From Lachnospiraceae bacterium (GTDB lineage Bacteria; Bacillota; Clostridia; Lachnospirales; Lachnospiraceae): 64,000 nt of DNA. Within the stretch, counting starts at the first letter, position 1, and the number at the start of each line of letters is the position of its first letter. Below the pieces are notes generated by a model that was not told the DNA's origin, searched no databases, and saw only the letters and a list, made by a program, of their open reading frames with translations. This document shows positions 21,263-30,364 of this stretch, one piece after another. The stretch spans positions 62,001 through 126,000 of the forward strand of contig JAAWCJ010000018.1 of assembly GCA_022793195.1 (NCBI GenBank), given 5' to 3'. Both the position numbers and the translations under genes were made by a program.

Positions 21263-23002
21263 ATGGCGAAGCGGGTTATCATATTTGGGGCAGGGGATAC
21301 AGGAAAGAAAGCGTTTCATGCACTGGGAAAACAGTATGAGATTGCCGCTTTTGCAGATAATGGTTCCGGAAATTATGGAAAGAAGCTGTTTGGCCTCCCT
21401 GTCATTTCGCCGGAGGAAATTTCTTCATATAATGTAGAGCTTCTTATCATTGCAAGTGTTTATCATGTGGAAATTGCAAAACAGTTATATTCTATGGGCC
21501 TAAAAAATATGAAATTATTCTGGCCGTCGGAAGAATCAGGCAGTTATACGTTGCTGGAGCTTTATGAAGGGGATCCTTTCTCGGGCTGCATTTATAAAAA
21601 GCCGGATGTCAAACATGGCGGCGGTATGCAGAGAATAGCTCATCGCGGGGACAGGAAAAGGGTATTGGTGATTGCCTATTATTTTCCTCCGGTTGGGGGC
21701 TCAGCAGTTCAAAGGACCTTGAAATTTGTGAAATATTTACGTGAATACGGTTACGAGCCTGTCGTATTGACGACAAAACCGGATCCGGGCCTCGATAAAT
21801 ATTCCATGGATGCTTCTCTGCTGCCTGAAATCCCGGAAGACATACAGGTGGTCAGGGTAAAAGACGATTTTTCGTGGCCGGATGTTATTTCAAAAGGAAA
21901 AGCACAGGAAATCACAGAGTTTCTCTACAGTATAGCAGGCTCAGAGGAGTGGATGGGTTTGTTTTTGGAGGCGCAGAAAACACAGCCGCGCTATATCCTC
22001 CCGGATAAGCTGATTTTGTGGGCCAATGAATGTGTGCGTCATGTGGAAGAATATGTGGATATGAAGGAGATTGATCTGATTTACTCCACGGCGCCCTATT
22101 GGAGTCCGCATCTGGCCGCATATTTTTTGAAGCAGAGATACGGGATTTGCTGGGTTGCGGATTATCGGGATCCGTGGGTGTCAAACAGGGATTATGTAAA
22201 ACTATATTATCCCTGGATGACAGAAAAAGAGGTTGCTTTAGACCGGCAGTTGGAAAAAAAGTTGGTGAAGGCAATGGATTTGATTGTTGTGGCAGGGGGA
22301 AAATGGGCGGACGATTTTGTGGAAGGCTATGGCGTCCCTTCTTCAAAAATCAGGGAAATTACAAATGGTTACGATGAAGAGGATTTTGCAAAACTGGACG
22401 TAAAAACAGAGAAAAACAGCAAGTTTACCCTTTGCTATAATGGAGCGGTCGGGTACAACAGGAATCCGATACCGATGTTGCAGGTGCTGAATTCCATGAT
22501 AGAGAGGAATGTCCTTAAGAAAGATGAGATCCGGTGGATTTTCAATGGGGCCATATCCGGGGATTATGCAAAGAAAATGGCTGCAAACGATCAATATCAT
22601 ATTGTGGTTCAAAATGGGATGCTGCCCCACAGGGACAGCCTTCAAATTTCCATGGATTCTGATGTGATGGTCATGTACGGGGAACCGGGAGAAAAGGGAT
22701 ATCTGAATTATCCGGGGAAATTTTATGAATATTTAAGAATCGGAAAGCCCATCCTCTGTTTCTCTTCAGATAGGAGCTTTCAGGCGGATGTCCTCAAAGA
22801 AACGGGGCTGGGAGTGAATATGGATTTGTACGATTTAAAGGGCATTGAGGCGTTCCTGAAAAAGAGGATGGCTGCCTGGAGAAATGGGAGGGAGCCTGAT
22901 TTGGGTTCTGCAGAAGTGATTAGAAAATATGAACGGAAAAATCTTACCCGGATGCTGGCAGACGGGTTCGACAATGTACTTGGGAGTTCAGGAAATTTAT
23001 AG
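21263..23002 (+). CDS. GT4-like glycosyltransferase with N-terminal 'FGAGDTG' module
   Basis: VIIFGAGDTGKKAFHALGKQYEIAAFADN; VLVIAYYFPPVGGSAVQRTLKFVKYL. Confidence 0.85.
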   Translation: MAKRVIIFGAGDTGKKAFHALGKQYEIAAFADNGSGNYGKKLFGLPVISPEEISSYNVELLIIASVYHVEIAKQLYSMGLKNMKLFWPSEESGSYTLLELYEGDPFSGCIYKKPDVKHGGGMQRIAHRGDRKRVLVIAYYFPPVGGSAVQRTLKFVKYLREYGYEPVVLTTKPDPGLDKYSMDASLLPEIPEDIQVVRVKDDFSWPDVISKGKAQEITEFLYSIAGSEEWMGLFLEAQKTQPRYILPDKLILWANECVRHVEEYVDMKEIDLIYSTAPYWSPHLAAYFLKQRYGICWVADYRDPWVSNRDYVKLYYPWMTEKEVALDRQLEKKLVKAMDLIVVAGGKWADDFVEGYGVPSSKIREITNGYDEEDFAKLDVKTEKNSKFTLCYNGAVGYNRNPIPMLQVLNSMIERNVLKKDEIRWIFNGAISGDYAKKMAANDQYHIVVQNGMLPHRDSLQISMDSDVMVMYGEPGEKGYLNYPGKFYEYLRIGKPILCFSSDRSFQADVLKETGLGVNMDLYDLKGIEAFLKKRMAAWRNGREPDLGSAEVIRKYERKNLTRMLADGFDNVLGSSGNL

Positions 23003-23048
23003 ATGATACCGGATCTTAGATATGAAGATGAATAGTGTGCAGATAATG

Positions 23049-23088
23049 AAAGGGCATTTTATTTTTTAGAAGATGAATGCCCTTTTTA
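23049..23088 (+). terminator. Rho-independent terminator of the polysaccharide cluster
   Basis: AAAGGGCATT...AATGCCCTTTTT hairpin. Confidence 0.75.
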
Positions 23089-23293
23089 TGTGTAGATTTA
23101 TTAGAAAAAGGGAAGAACAAAAACGTAAATTTTCAAGTGCATTATTGTAGGGTTAAGATTGTATAGGAAATACAGGAATTCTTTGTTTCTACATTTTGAA
23201 ATTTGTGGTATAGTGGATTAAACATTTATTTTAAAGATTGTGAAAAAGATGATATAGCTTAAGGATTCCTAAATAAAAGTAAGAGAGATGTAG

Positions 23294-24613
23294 ATGGAAA
23301 GCAGAGGCAAAAGGATGATGAAAAAATTACAAGATATATCAGATCGCATAGAAGAAATCAAAAATTTTGCGAAAGCGAATGATAACACAATCAGCTTATT
23401 TATTGTTCAGGATATTATAAAGAATAAAAAAACAGGGGTAGATGAAGATTTGCTGAACATGGCGCTTCATCAGCTACAGAGAGAAGGCATAAGAATTCTG
23501 CCGCTGGACATGGATGAAGGATATAAAGCAGACTTAGATGAACCTGATAAATTTATTCCTTCTGACGTAAATATTACTCAAATTCCGACCAGTATTTCAA
23601 ATATAATGGATAGGCTGGAGAATAGGGAATTTGATCTGACCCCGGCGTTTCAGAGGCATGGTGGACTATGGGATGAAGAAAAACAGAGTCAGTTGGTTGA
23701 ATCGTTGATGCTAAAAATACCGCTTCCGGCATTTTATTTTGATGCATCTAAAGAAGATGAGTGGATTGTAATAGACGGTTTACAACGTCTTACCGCTTTC
23801 CAAAATTATCTGGTGGGAAATAAAAAGGAGGATGGCTCAAGGGAAAAGAGTAGCTTTAAAGGGCTGCAGTACCTGACAGATTTTAATGGAAAAACTTTTG
23901 ATGATTTACCAAGACAATATATTAGAAGAATCAAGGAATCTTCGATTGTTGCATATACTGTTACACAGGGAACCCCAGATGAGGTTGTGTTTAATATTTT
24001 CCAGAGAATTAATACGGGAGGCGTTCAATTAAACGACCAGGAAATCAGACAGGCTCTTTATTCAGGAAAAGGAACAGACTTGATCAAAGAGATGGCAGAG
24101 AGAAAGGAGTTCCAGGAGGCAACTCAGTTTGCGGTAAAATCGGAACGGATGTTGGATCGCGAATATACATTACGTTTTCTTTCTTTTACCGAGTTGGATT
24201 ATAAAAAAGAATATAAAGGAAATATCGATAATTTCCTGATAAAAGGTTTAAAAAAAGCGAATAATTTTAATGAGAAGGATGCCGCGCGTGTTATAGAACG
24301 GTTTGTGCAGGTAATGGATGCGTGTAAAGGCATTTTTGGGAAATATGCTTTTAGAAAATATAATAAAGATTTCCGCCGTGGTCCAATCAATAAAGCTATT
24401 TTTGAAATATGGGCAATATGTTTTAGTGGATTGAATAATGAACAGTTAGAAAAAATAAAGGGAAAAAAGGATAAATTTGTGATTGAATTTGGAAAAATTC
24501 TCGCACGTACTGACTTTGCAACTGCGTTAAAGGCAGGAGATCAATATTCACTTATAAAAAGAATTGAAATATGTCAAAAGTTTGTAAAGGAGTTCTTATG
24601 CTTAAAGGATTAG
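23294..24613 (+). CDS. DUF262 (GmrSD/ParB-like) domain protein
   Basis: FDLTPAFQRHGGLWDEEKQSQLVESLMLKIPLPAFYFD; VIDGLQRLTAFQNYL. Confidence 0.85.
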   Translation: MESRGKRMMKKLQDISDRIEEIKNFAKANDNTISLFIVQDIIKNKKTGVDEDLLNMALHQLQREGIRILPLDMDEGYKADLDEPDKFIPSDVNITQIPTSISNIMDRLENREFDLTPAFQRHGGLWDEEKQSQLVESLMLKIPLPAFYFDASKEDEWIVIDGLQRLTAFQNYLVGNKKEDGSREKSSFKGLQYLTDFNGKTFDDLPRQYIRRIKESSIVAYTVTQGTPDEVVFNIFQRINTGGVQLNDQEIRQALYSGKGTDLIKEMAERKEFQEATQFAVKSERMLDREYTLRFLSFTELDYKKEYKGNIDNFLIKGLKKANNFNEKDAARVIERFVQVMDACKGIFGKYAFRKYNKDFRRGPINKAIFEIWAICFSGLNNEQLEKIKGKKDKFVIEFGKILARTDFATALKAGDQYSLIKRIEICQKFVKEFLCLKD

Positions 24614-25692
24614 TTCTGGAAAATTTTAAGTGCTTTGATGAGATGAAATTAAGCTTTTCTACCTTGAATGTTTTGACGGGCTTAAACGGGATGGGAAAGT
24701 CAACGGTTATGCAGGGGATTCTACTTTTGGGACAATCTCAAAATAGTATTATGTCTGAACAGGTATTGTCATTAAAAGGCAAATATGTAAATCTTGGCGT
24801 TGGGCAGGATGTTTTGTTTGAAAAAGCAGAGAAAGATGAAATTGGTATTGGCGTTTGGACGGAAAATACAAAGGAGCAGTATCTTTTTAGGTATCAACCG
24901 GAAACGGATGTTCTTCCCTTAAAAAGCATGGATAAAAATATGAATACAAATGTATATTCGGCATGGGAAAACCGTTTATCCTACCTATCGGCATATCGTA
25001 TCGCGCCACAGTTCCTTTATCATCTTGAGAACGAGGAAGAAGTTTCCGAGAGGTATTTTGCAAAAAACGGAGAGTTTGCTATTCAATATTTGAAATTGCA
25101 TGGCGGGGATGATGTAATAAACAGTACAGTTTTGATTGGAAATAATAAAAAGACAATCGCAGATCAGGTAAAGGCATGGATGGATTTAATCTCACCAGGT
25201 GTATCTCCGATAATTACTATTAATACATCTTCCAGGACAGCGGAATTAAAATATGAGTATATTGAAGGAAGAGATAAAACAAATTCATATAAAAGTGTCA
25301 ATGTTGGATTTGGTATTACCTACGTGCTTCCGGTAGTGGTTACTCTGATATCAGCAAAGCCAGGGGACATTATTTTGCTCGAAAATCCAGAAGCCCATAT
25401 TCATCCAAAAGGCCAGAGGATGTTGGGAGAATTATTAGCGGCTGCCGGGGCAGGAGGAGTTCAGGTTATTCTTGAGACTCACAGTGATCATGTGATGAAT
25501 GGAATCCGTGTTGCTGTTAAGAAAGGAAAAATAGAACCCCAAAATACTCGATTTTTCTATTTCTATAAAGATATAAATGATTCCTATAGGCATAAGGTGA
25601 TATGTCCGGTGTTGGATGAATATGGCCGGCTAAACGAATGGCCGGAAGGTTTTTTCGATGAATGGGATAATGCGCTTTTAGAGTTACTATAA
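24598..25692 (+). CDS. AAA family ATPase, DUF3696-type C-terminus
   Basis: LENFKCFDEMKL; Walker A GLNGMGKST; IILLENPEAHIHPKGQ; C-term NEWPEGFFDEWDNALLELL; start overlaps upstream stop, AAGGAG RBS. Confidence 0.87.
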   Translation: MLKGLVLENFKCFDEMKLSFSTLNVLTGLNGMGKSTVMQGILLLGQSQNSIMSEQVLSLKGKYVNLGVGQDVLFEKAEKDEIGIGVWTENTKEQYLFRYQPETDVLPLKSMDKNMNTNVYSAWENRLSYLSAYRIAPQFLYHLENEEEVSERYFAKNGEFAIQYLKLHGGDDVINSTVLIGNNKKTIADQVKAWMDLISPGVSPIITINTSSRTAELKYEYIEGRDKTNSYKSVNVGFGITYVLPVVVTLISAKPGDIILLENPEAHIHPKGQRMLGELLAAAGAGGVQVILETHSDHVMNGIRVAVKKGKIEPQNTRFFYFYKDINDSYRHKVICPVLDEYGRLNEWPEGFFDEWDNALLELL

Positions 25693-25706
25693 GGCGGGTG
25701 ATAAAA

Positions 25707-26444
25707 ATGATTGCTGTGATTAATGATGTTTCATTCCAATATATGTTTAAAACAAAGAAACTTGCAATAGAATATATGCATAAATTTCTTGACATTTGTA
25801 AACGAATTAAAAAAGAAGAGGTGACTAATGTTCACGAAATAAGAACAGGAGTTATTGACACACAAAAAGAGATAAGCCCTGACTTTAAACTAATCCAACT
25901 GCTGCAAAATTTTCAAACAAGAGAAGAGAGAACATTTCTGTTGGGATTGCTGACAAATCAGGGGACTTATTGTTCAGAACAAGGGTTTCTTTGCCAGATT
26001 GGTGAAAAAGAGTCATTAATATGCGCGTATGCGATAGATAACATATTGATAAGTTTGCTATCAAATGAATTATTCGAAACACCAGTAATAATGGGAGTTG
26101 TTGCCGGAGAGGAGGTTAGTCTGAAAAACCTTTCTAAAGAGGAGCATATAAACTATTATAGAAAAGAACTGGGACTTAGAAGATATATAAGAAATAACAA
26201 AAAACATAAATTTGACAGGGAGAATCCTTATGGAAAAGGAAGAATTGGAAGCAGGATGGATCTACAAGATGAAGAAGCGCAGGATTTATTGAATAAAGCG
26301 ATTGAAATTAAAGGGAGATTATATGCGAAGAAGAATGGTTATTATTATGCTTTTCAAAACGAGAGAGACATAGATTACCATGGATATAGAGTTGATGATG
26401 TGGGAGAAGATGTTAAGTATCAATTAGACAAAGAATTCATATGA
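25707..26444 (+). CDS. Hypothetical protein, third gene of the DUF262/ATPase cassette
   Basis: Starts 14 bp after the ATPase stop, same strand; RBS GGCGGG; no family recognised with confidence. Confidence 0.7.
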   Translation: MIAVINDVSFQYMFKTKKLAIEYMHKFLDICKRIKKEEVTNVHEIRTGVIDTQKEISPDFKLIQLLQNFQTREERTFLLGLLTNQGTYCSEQGFLCQIGEKESLICAYAIDNILISLLSNELFETPVIMGVVAGEEVSLKNLSKEEHINYYRKELGLRRYIRNNKKHKFDRENPYGKGRIGSRMDLQDEEAQDLLNKAIEIKGRLYAKKNGYYYAFQNERDIDYHGYRVDDVGEDVKYQLDKEFI

Positions 26445-26530
26445 AAATAGAAAAGCTTAATTATAGTAATTTTCAAATACATATTGATCTTGATTGCGGT
26501 TGAAGATGTAACAGGAAACAAAAATTTAAA

Positions 26531-26575
26531 GGACGGTGGCAAAATATCAGAATTTCTTATATTTTGCCGCCGTCC
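26531..26575. terminator. Bidirectional hairpin terminator between convergent genes
   Basis: GGACGGTGGCAAAATAT...ATATTTTGCCGCCGTCC. Confidence 0.75.
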
Positions 26576-26583
26576 CCTGTTTT

Positions 26584-27609
26584 TTAGTTGAACCCATAAA
26601 TTTTCTGGGTGATATTGTAGGCAATAATAGATATCTTCCGCCCCAGTGTCCCGGGCAGATTCATAAAGATGCCAAGGAGAGTGCGGCAGCGGAATTTTTT
26701 GTAAAGGGACGGGTTGGCATCTTTCAGATACTGCCACAGCTCTTTCTTCCAGCGCAGGTGTTGGGCGGTGCCGGACTTGATGGCCATAATGGAAGAAACG
26801 CTCATGATAATATTCAAATAGGAGCACATATTTTTGCACTGGGTGTCGCTCTTAAACCGGACGCCGGACTTAAGCAAGGTGTCAATCATCAGGTAATTGA
26901 CCCGGTACTGCTGATCCAGCCTGGAGATCATAACGGATTCATTGACAGACTGATCCTCCCTGCCGATGAGGTAGCGGTAAAAGTCCACATCAATATAATA
27001 AATCGTGTTTACATAAGGCATCGGCTGGAACACAAACAGATTGTCCACGTAAAACGTATGCTTTGGAAGCTCCAGCCCGCAGGCCCGAAGGATGTTTGTA
27101 CGGTAGATGACGGAATGCATCAGGATATAAGTGGTAGGCGGCAAAGGCTTCACGTCATCCCAGGTGAAATACGTATCCGTAGGGAAATACTTCCGGTAGT
27201 GCATTATCTTTTTGTGGGTTGCGCCCTGCTTTTCGTATACATAATTGGAGAGGAGAAGATCGGGCAGCCGGTTTTCTGACACAGCGCTTCGCAGAAAATC
27301 GAGAATCTTTCTATAAGCTTCCAGATCGACCCAGTCGTCGCTGTCCACCACCTTAAAAAATAGCCCGGAGGCATGTTTAAGCCCTGTATTTACAGCCCCT
27401 CCGTGGCCCGCGTTTTCCTGATGGATGGCGCGGACGATGCCGGGATGCTCTGATTCCAGCCTGTCTGCAACGGCGGCGGTTCTGTCCCTGGAACCGTCAT
27501 TGACAATGAGGATTTCCACCTCCTCCCCGCCGGGAAGCAGGGATTCCACACAATGCTCCATATAATCCTGTGAATTGTAGCAGGGAACAACGATTGATAA
27601 CAGTTTCAT
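26584..27609 (-). CDS. GT2 family glycosyltransferase
   Basis: SIVVPCYNSQDYMEHCVESLLPGGEEVEILIVNDGSRDRT. Confidence 0.93.
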   Translation of the reverse strand: MKLLSIVVPCYNSQDYMEHCVESLLPGGEEVEILIVNDGSRDRTAAVADRLESEHPGIVRAIHQENAGHGGAVNTGLKHASGLFFKVVDSDDWVDLEAYRKILDFLRSAVSENRLPDLLLSNYVYEKQGATHKKIMHYRKYFPTDTYFTWDDVKPLPPTTYILMHSVIYRTNILRACGLELPKHTFYVDNLFVFQPMPYVNTIYYIDVDFYRYLIGREDQSVNESVMISRLDQQYRVNYLMIDTLLKSGVRFKSDTQCKNMCSYLNIIMSVSSIMAIKSGTAQHLRWKKELWQYLKDANPSLYKKFRCRTLLGIFMNLPGTLGRKISIIAYNITQKIYGFN

Positions 27610-27825
27610 GAAAAAATGCTCCTTGAATGGGGTTTAAGATATACAACGGTATATTATCTCGAATTTTAGTATACCCCCTTTTCTCAAAAGTTGCAACGGT
27701 TCCGGGATGAAACGGACAAAAAACGGTTAAACTATTGATTGCTAAATGGAGAGATATTTTCTATAATGAGTTTAGCGGGGCCGGCTCAGGCGCCGCAAAT
27801 AAATATAGACGGAGGTATCAGAGAG

Positions 27826-27990
27826 ATGGCAATCAGCTGTGAAGACAAGTACAAAACACCGGTACCGGAAGACAGGACATGCCCTGTCTGCGGGAAGGAC
27901 ATTGAAGTTTTTGTGGTAAAAGGCCGGGTGGTCGAGGACGCGGAATGTGAGTGCGGACATGTGATCAAGGCCGAAGAACCGGAAGTTTAA
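27826..27990 (+). CDS. Small zinc-ribbon-like protein (54 aa)
   Basis: CPVCGKDIEVFVVKGRVVEDAECECGH; RBS GGAGG before ATG. Confidence 0.6.
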   Translation: MAISCEDKYKTPVPEDRTCPVCGKDIEVFVVKGRVVEDAECECGHVIKAEEPEV

Positions 27991-27993
27991 GGA

Positions 27994-28334
27994 GAAAGGG
28001 CTGGGGATAAAATATCTGAATGACACATGCCCGGAATTTGCCCTGTCCCTGCTGTCGTCCGATAGGCAGATTTTGCAGGTTTTGTGAGCTCGTTATGAGC
28101 ACTTAGCACCCGTGGTTTGGGTGCTTATGTGCGATACATGCAAAGCACTTAGCAAGGTATTTTCGCGCTTTAGTGCTTTGCCTAGCGCCGGTTGCCTCGC
28201 TGACGGGCTTTTATGGAAGCGATGGCAAACGGCAAAAGGCGGCGTAGCAAAACCAAAAAATCAACGTGGACGACAGCAGGGACAGGGCAAATTCCAGGTG
28301 GGCGTCATCCAGATACTTTGCCCTCAGCCACTTT
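27994..28334. repeat. Long-hairpin dispersed element, copy A (with ~90 nt extra internal hairpins)
   Basis: Perfect 28-nt arms GGAATTTGCCCTGTCCCTGCTGTCGTCC / GGACGACAGCAGGGACAGGGCAAATTCC; conserved core CGATAGGCAGATTTTGCAGGTTTTGTGAG...GCAAAACCAAAAAATCAACGTGGACGA. Confidence 0.85.
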
Positions 28335-29680
28335 CACAAACTGTCCCGGAAGCCTGCGTGGGCATGGAAGAACATAATATAGTAGATGGGAATGTAGGTG
28401 ATTTTCCCCTTACGGAAGACAGTGCGTTCGTTGGAAACCACAAATGCTTTCTCTATGTGATAATCTTCATTTTGGACAAAGGTATTGAGCGCGCTGTGGA
28501 CAGTGTAATTCTTTCCCGATTTCACTTCAATGGGGACAGCGGAGAGACTGTCGTAATCGTCGATGAGATAATCCACTTCACCCTTGTTGCGGTTGTCATA
28601 ATAGAACAGCCTGTAACCGTGTGCAGTCAGCTCGCTGGCGACCACGGTTTCATAAACCGCACCCAAATTAATACTTTTTTCATCGTCCAAGACTGCGCGG
28701 ATATTGTTGCCGTAGAGGATACCGGTCAGGATACCGACGTCGTTTAAATAAAGCTTGAGTAAGTTTTTTCCGGTGGATTGGAGCAGCGGGAAGACAGGGG
28801 TGGAAATTGCCTGGACATTCAGGGCGATCCCCGCGCCGACCAGGTACTCGAATTCATCGCTGTAGTCGTTGAAGGTCTTCCCCTTTTTATTTTCAATGCT
28901 CTGCGCCACAAGGCGCTTTTTTTTGTTTTCCATATTGGAGGGGATGAGGTCGTAAATCCGGCGGGTTTTCAGCTTATTTTCGGCGCCGTACTTGGAAGCG
29001 TCGGCGGCATAGTAGTCGTGGATTTCACTTTGAATGTCCCGGACAGACTGGATATTCTTTTCTTCGAGATAGGAATTGACCGCGTCGGGCAAACCGCCCA
29101 CAAGTAAAAATTTGCGGAACAGGTCCATGATCTTGTCATGTACAGGCTCATCCAGGGCTTCCAGACATTCAAACTTTTTGCGCATGGCGGAAACGGCGGT
29201 CTCGTTCACCCCGTTTGCGTAGAGGAATTCCTCGAAGTCCAGGGGAAACATTCTCACTTTGCGGATGCTGCCCATGGGAATGGAGGATGTCTGGGACAAG
29301 GTAACGCCTAAAAGCGAGCCGCTGGCAATATAAGTAAACTTATCATCCTGGGATAAAAATTTAAGCAGGGTGAGAAAATGCGGATAAGCCTGGATCTCGT
29401 CGATGAAAATCAAGGTGTTTTTTTTGTCCTTCATTCGGCTGCCGGCATTCATACTCACCTGCAGATAGAAATCCTCCACTGTCCTGACGTTTGAAAAAAA
29501 CCTGCCGCCTAAAGAATCTTCCACCATATTGATTTCGATAAAATTTTCAAAAAGGTTCCGGCCAACATAACGGATGATATAAGTCTTGCCGACCTGGCGG
29601 GCTCCGTCAATCAGAAGGATTTTTTTTGAGCCGGATTTTAAGTGCGATTCAATCAGCGATTCTATTTTGCGGTATAACAT
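28334..29680 (-). CDS. ATP-binding protein (AAA_14/DUF4143 family)
   Basis: ILLIDGARQVGKTYIIRYVG, LIFIDEIQAYPHFLTLLKFL, EVDYLIDDYDSLSAVPIEVKSGKNY. Confidence 0.9.
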   Translation of the reverse strand: MLYRKIESLIESHLKSGSKKILLIDGARQVGKTYIIRYVGRNLFENFIEINMVEDSLGGRFFSNVRTVEDFYLQVSMNAGSRMKDKKNTLIFIDEIQAYPHFLTLLKFLSQDDKFTYIASGSLLGVTLSQTSSIPMGSIRKVRMFPLDFEEFLYANGVNETAVSAMRKKFECLEALDEPVHDKIMDLFRKFLLVGGLPDAVNSYLEEKNIQSVRDIQSEIHDYYAADASKYGAENKLKTRRIYDLIPSNMENKKKRLVAQSIENKKGKTFNDYSDEFEYLVGAGIALNVQAISTPVFPLLQSTGKNLLKLYLNDVGILTGILYGNNIRAVLDDEKSINLGAVYETVVASELTAHGYRLFYYDNRNKGEVDYLIDDYDSLSAVPIEVKSGKNYTVHSALNTFVQNEDYHIEKAFVVSNERTVFRKGKITYIPIYYIMFFHAHAGFRDSL

Positions 29681-29785
29681 AAGAGTACTCCTTTGAGACT
29701 TTTCAAATAAAACATAACATAAAAATATATATTTTTCAATAAAAAACAGATAGAAAAATAGTGACTTTTCAAACAAAACAACCCC

Positions 29786-30364
29786 TTACGATCCGGTGGT
29801 GTCGATCTTGTGGACGATGACATTATGCTGCTTCAGGCAGTCCTCCGCTTCGCGGGGGATTTTTGTGTCCGTATAGACGGCGTAGATATCGTCGGCGTGG
29901 AAATTGATGACCACCCCATGCTGGGTAAATTTGGCGGATTCCGTGAGGATGATGGTTTTCTTTGCCTGGCGGGACATGGCCTTGACTGTCTCGGCGCGCA
30001 TGATATCGCCCCCGGTAAAATAGCCGCTGCTCTCAAACCCGTCGGTGCCGATGAAAAGCTTGTCCACATAAAAAAGCTGGGCGCTCTGGGTCATGACAGG
30101 CCCCACGGTGACTTGGGGTTCCATCAGAAGCTCCCCGCCCAGGAGGATAATCTTATGGCCTTTCGCGGGGCGGATATAGTTGGCGATATAGACGGAGTTT
30201 GTGATGATGGTAAGATTTTGTTTTGTCTTAATCAGAAGTTCGGCCAGAAGGGCGCAGCAGGAACCGGACTCAATCATCAGCGTTTCCCCGTTGCGGATGG
30301 TCTCAGGGATGGCCGGCAACTTGTCCAGTGAGAGCAGGAAATCGGGCTGCAGCGCAAAACTGGA
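29786..30364 (-). pseudogene. DeoR-family regulator, sensor domain only (HTH missing)
   Basis: NGETLMIESGSCCALLAELL, NLTIITNSVYIANYI, DKLFIGTDGFESSGYF; similarity stops at ~30360. Confidence 0.8.

Noticed and set aside
28112-28747. 211-aa plus-strand ORF
   Set aside because: Runs through hairpin copy A and antisense to the DUF4143 gene; no recognisable domain; treated as a shadow ORF.
29810-30331. 173-aa plus-strand ORF
   Set aside because: Antisense shadow of the truncated DeoR gene, no RBS or domain.
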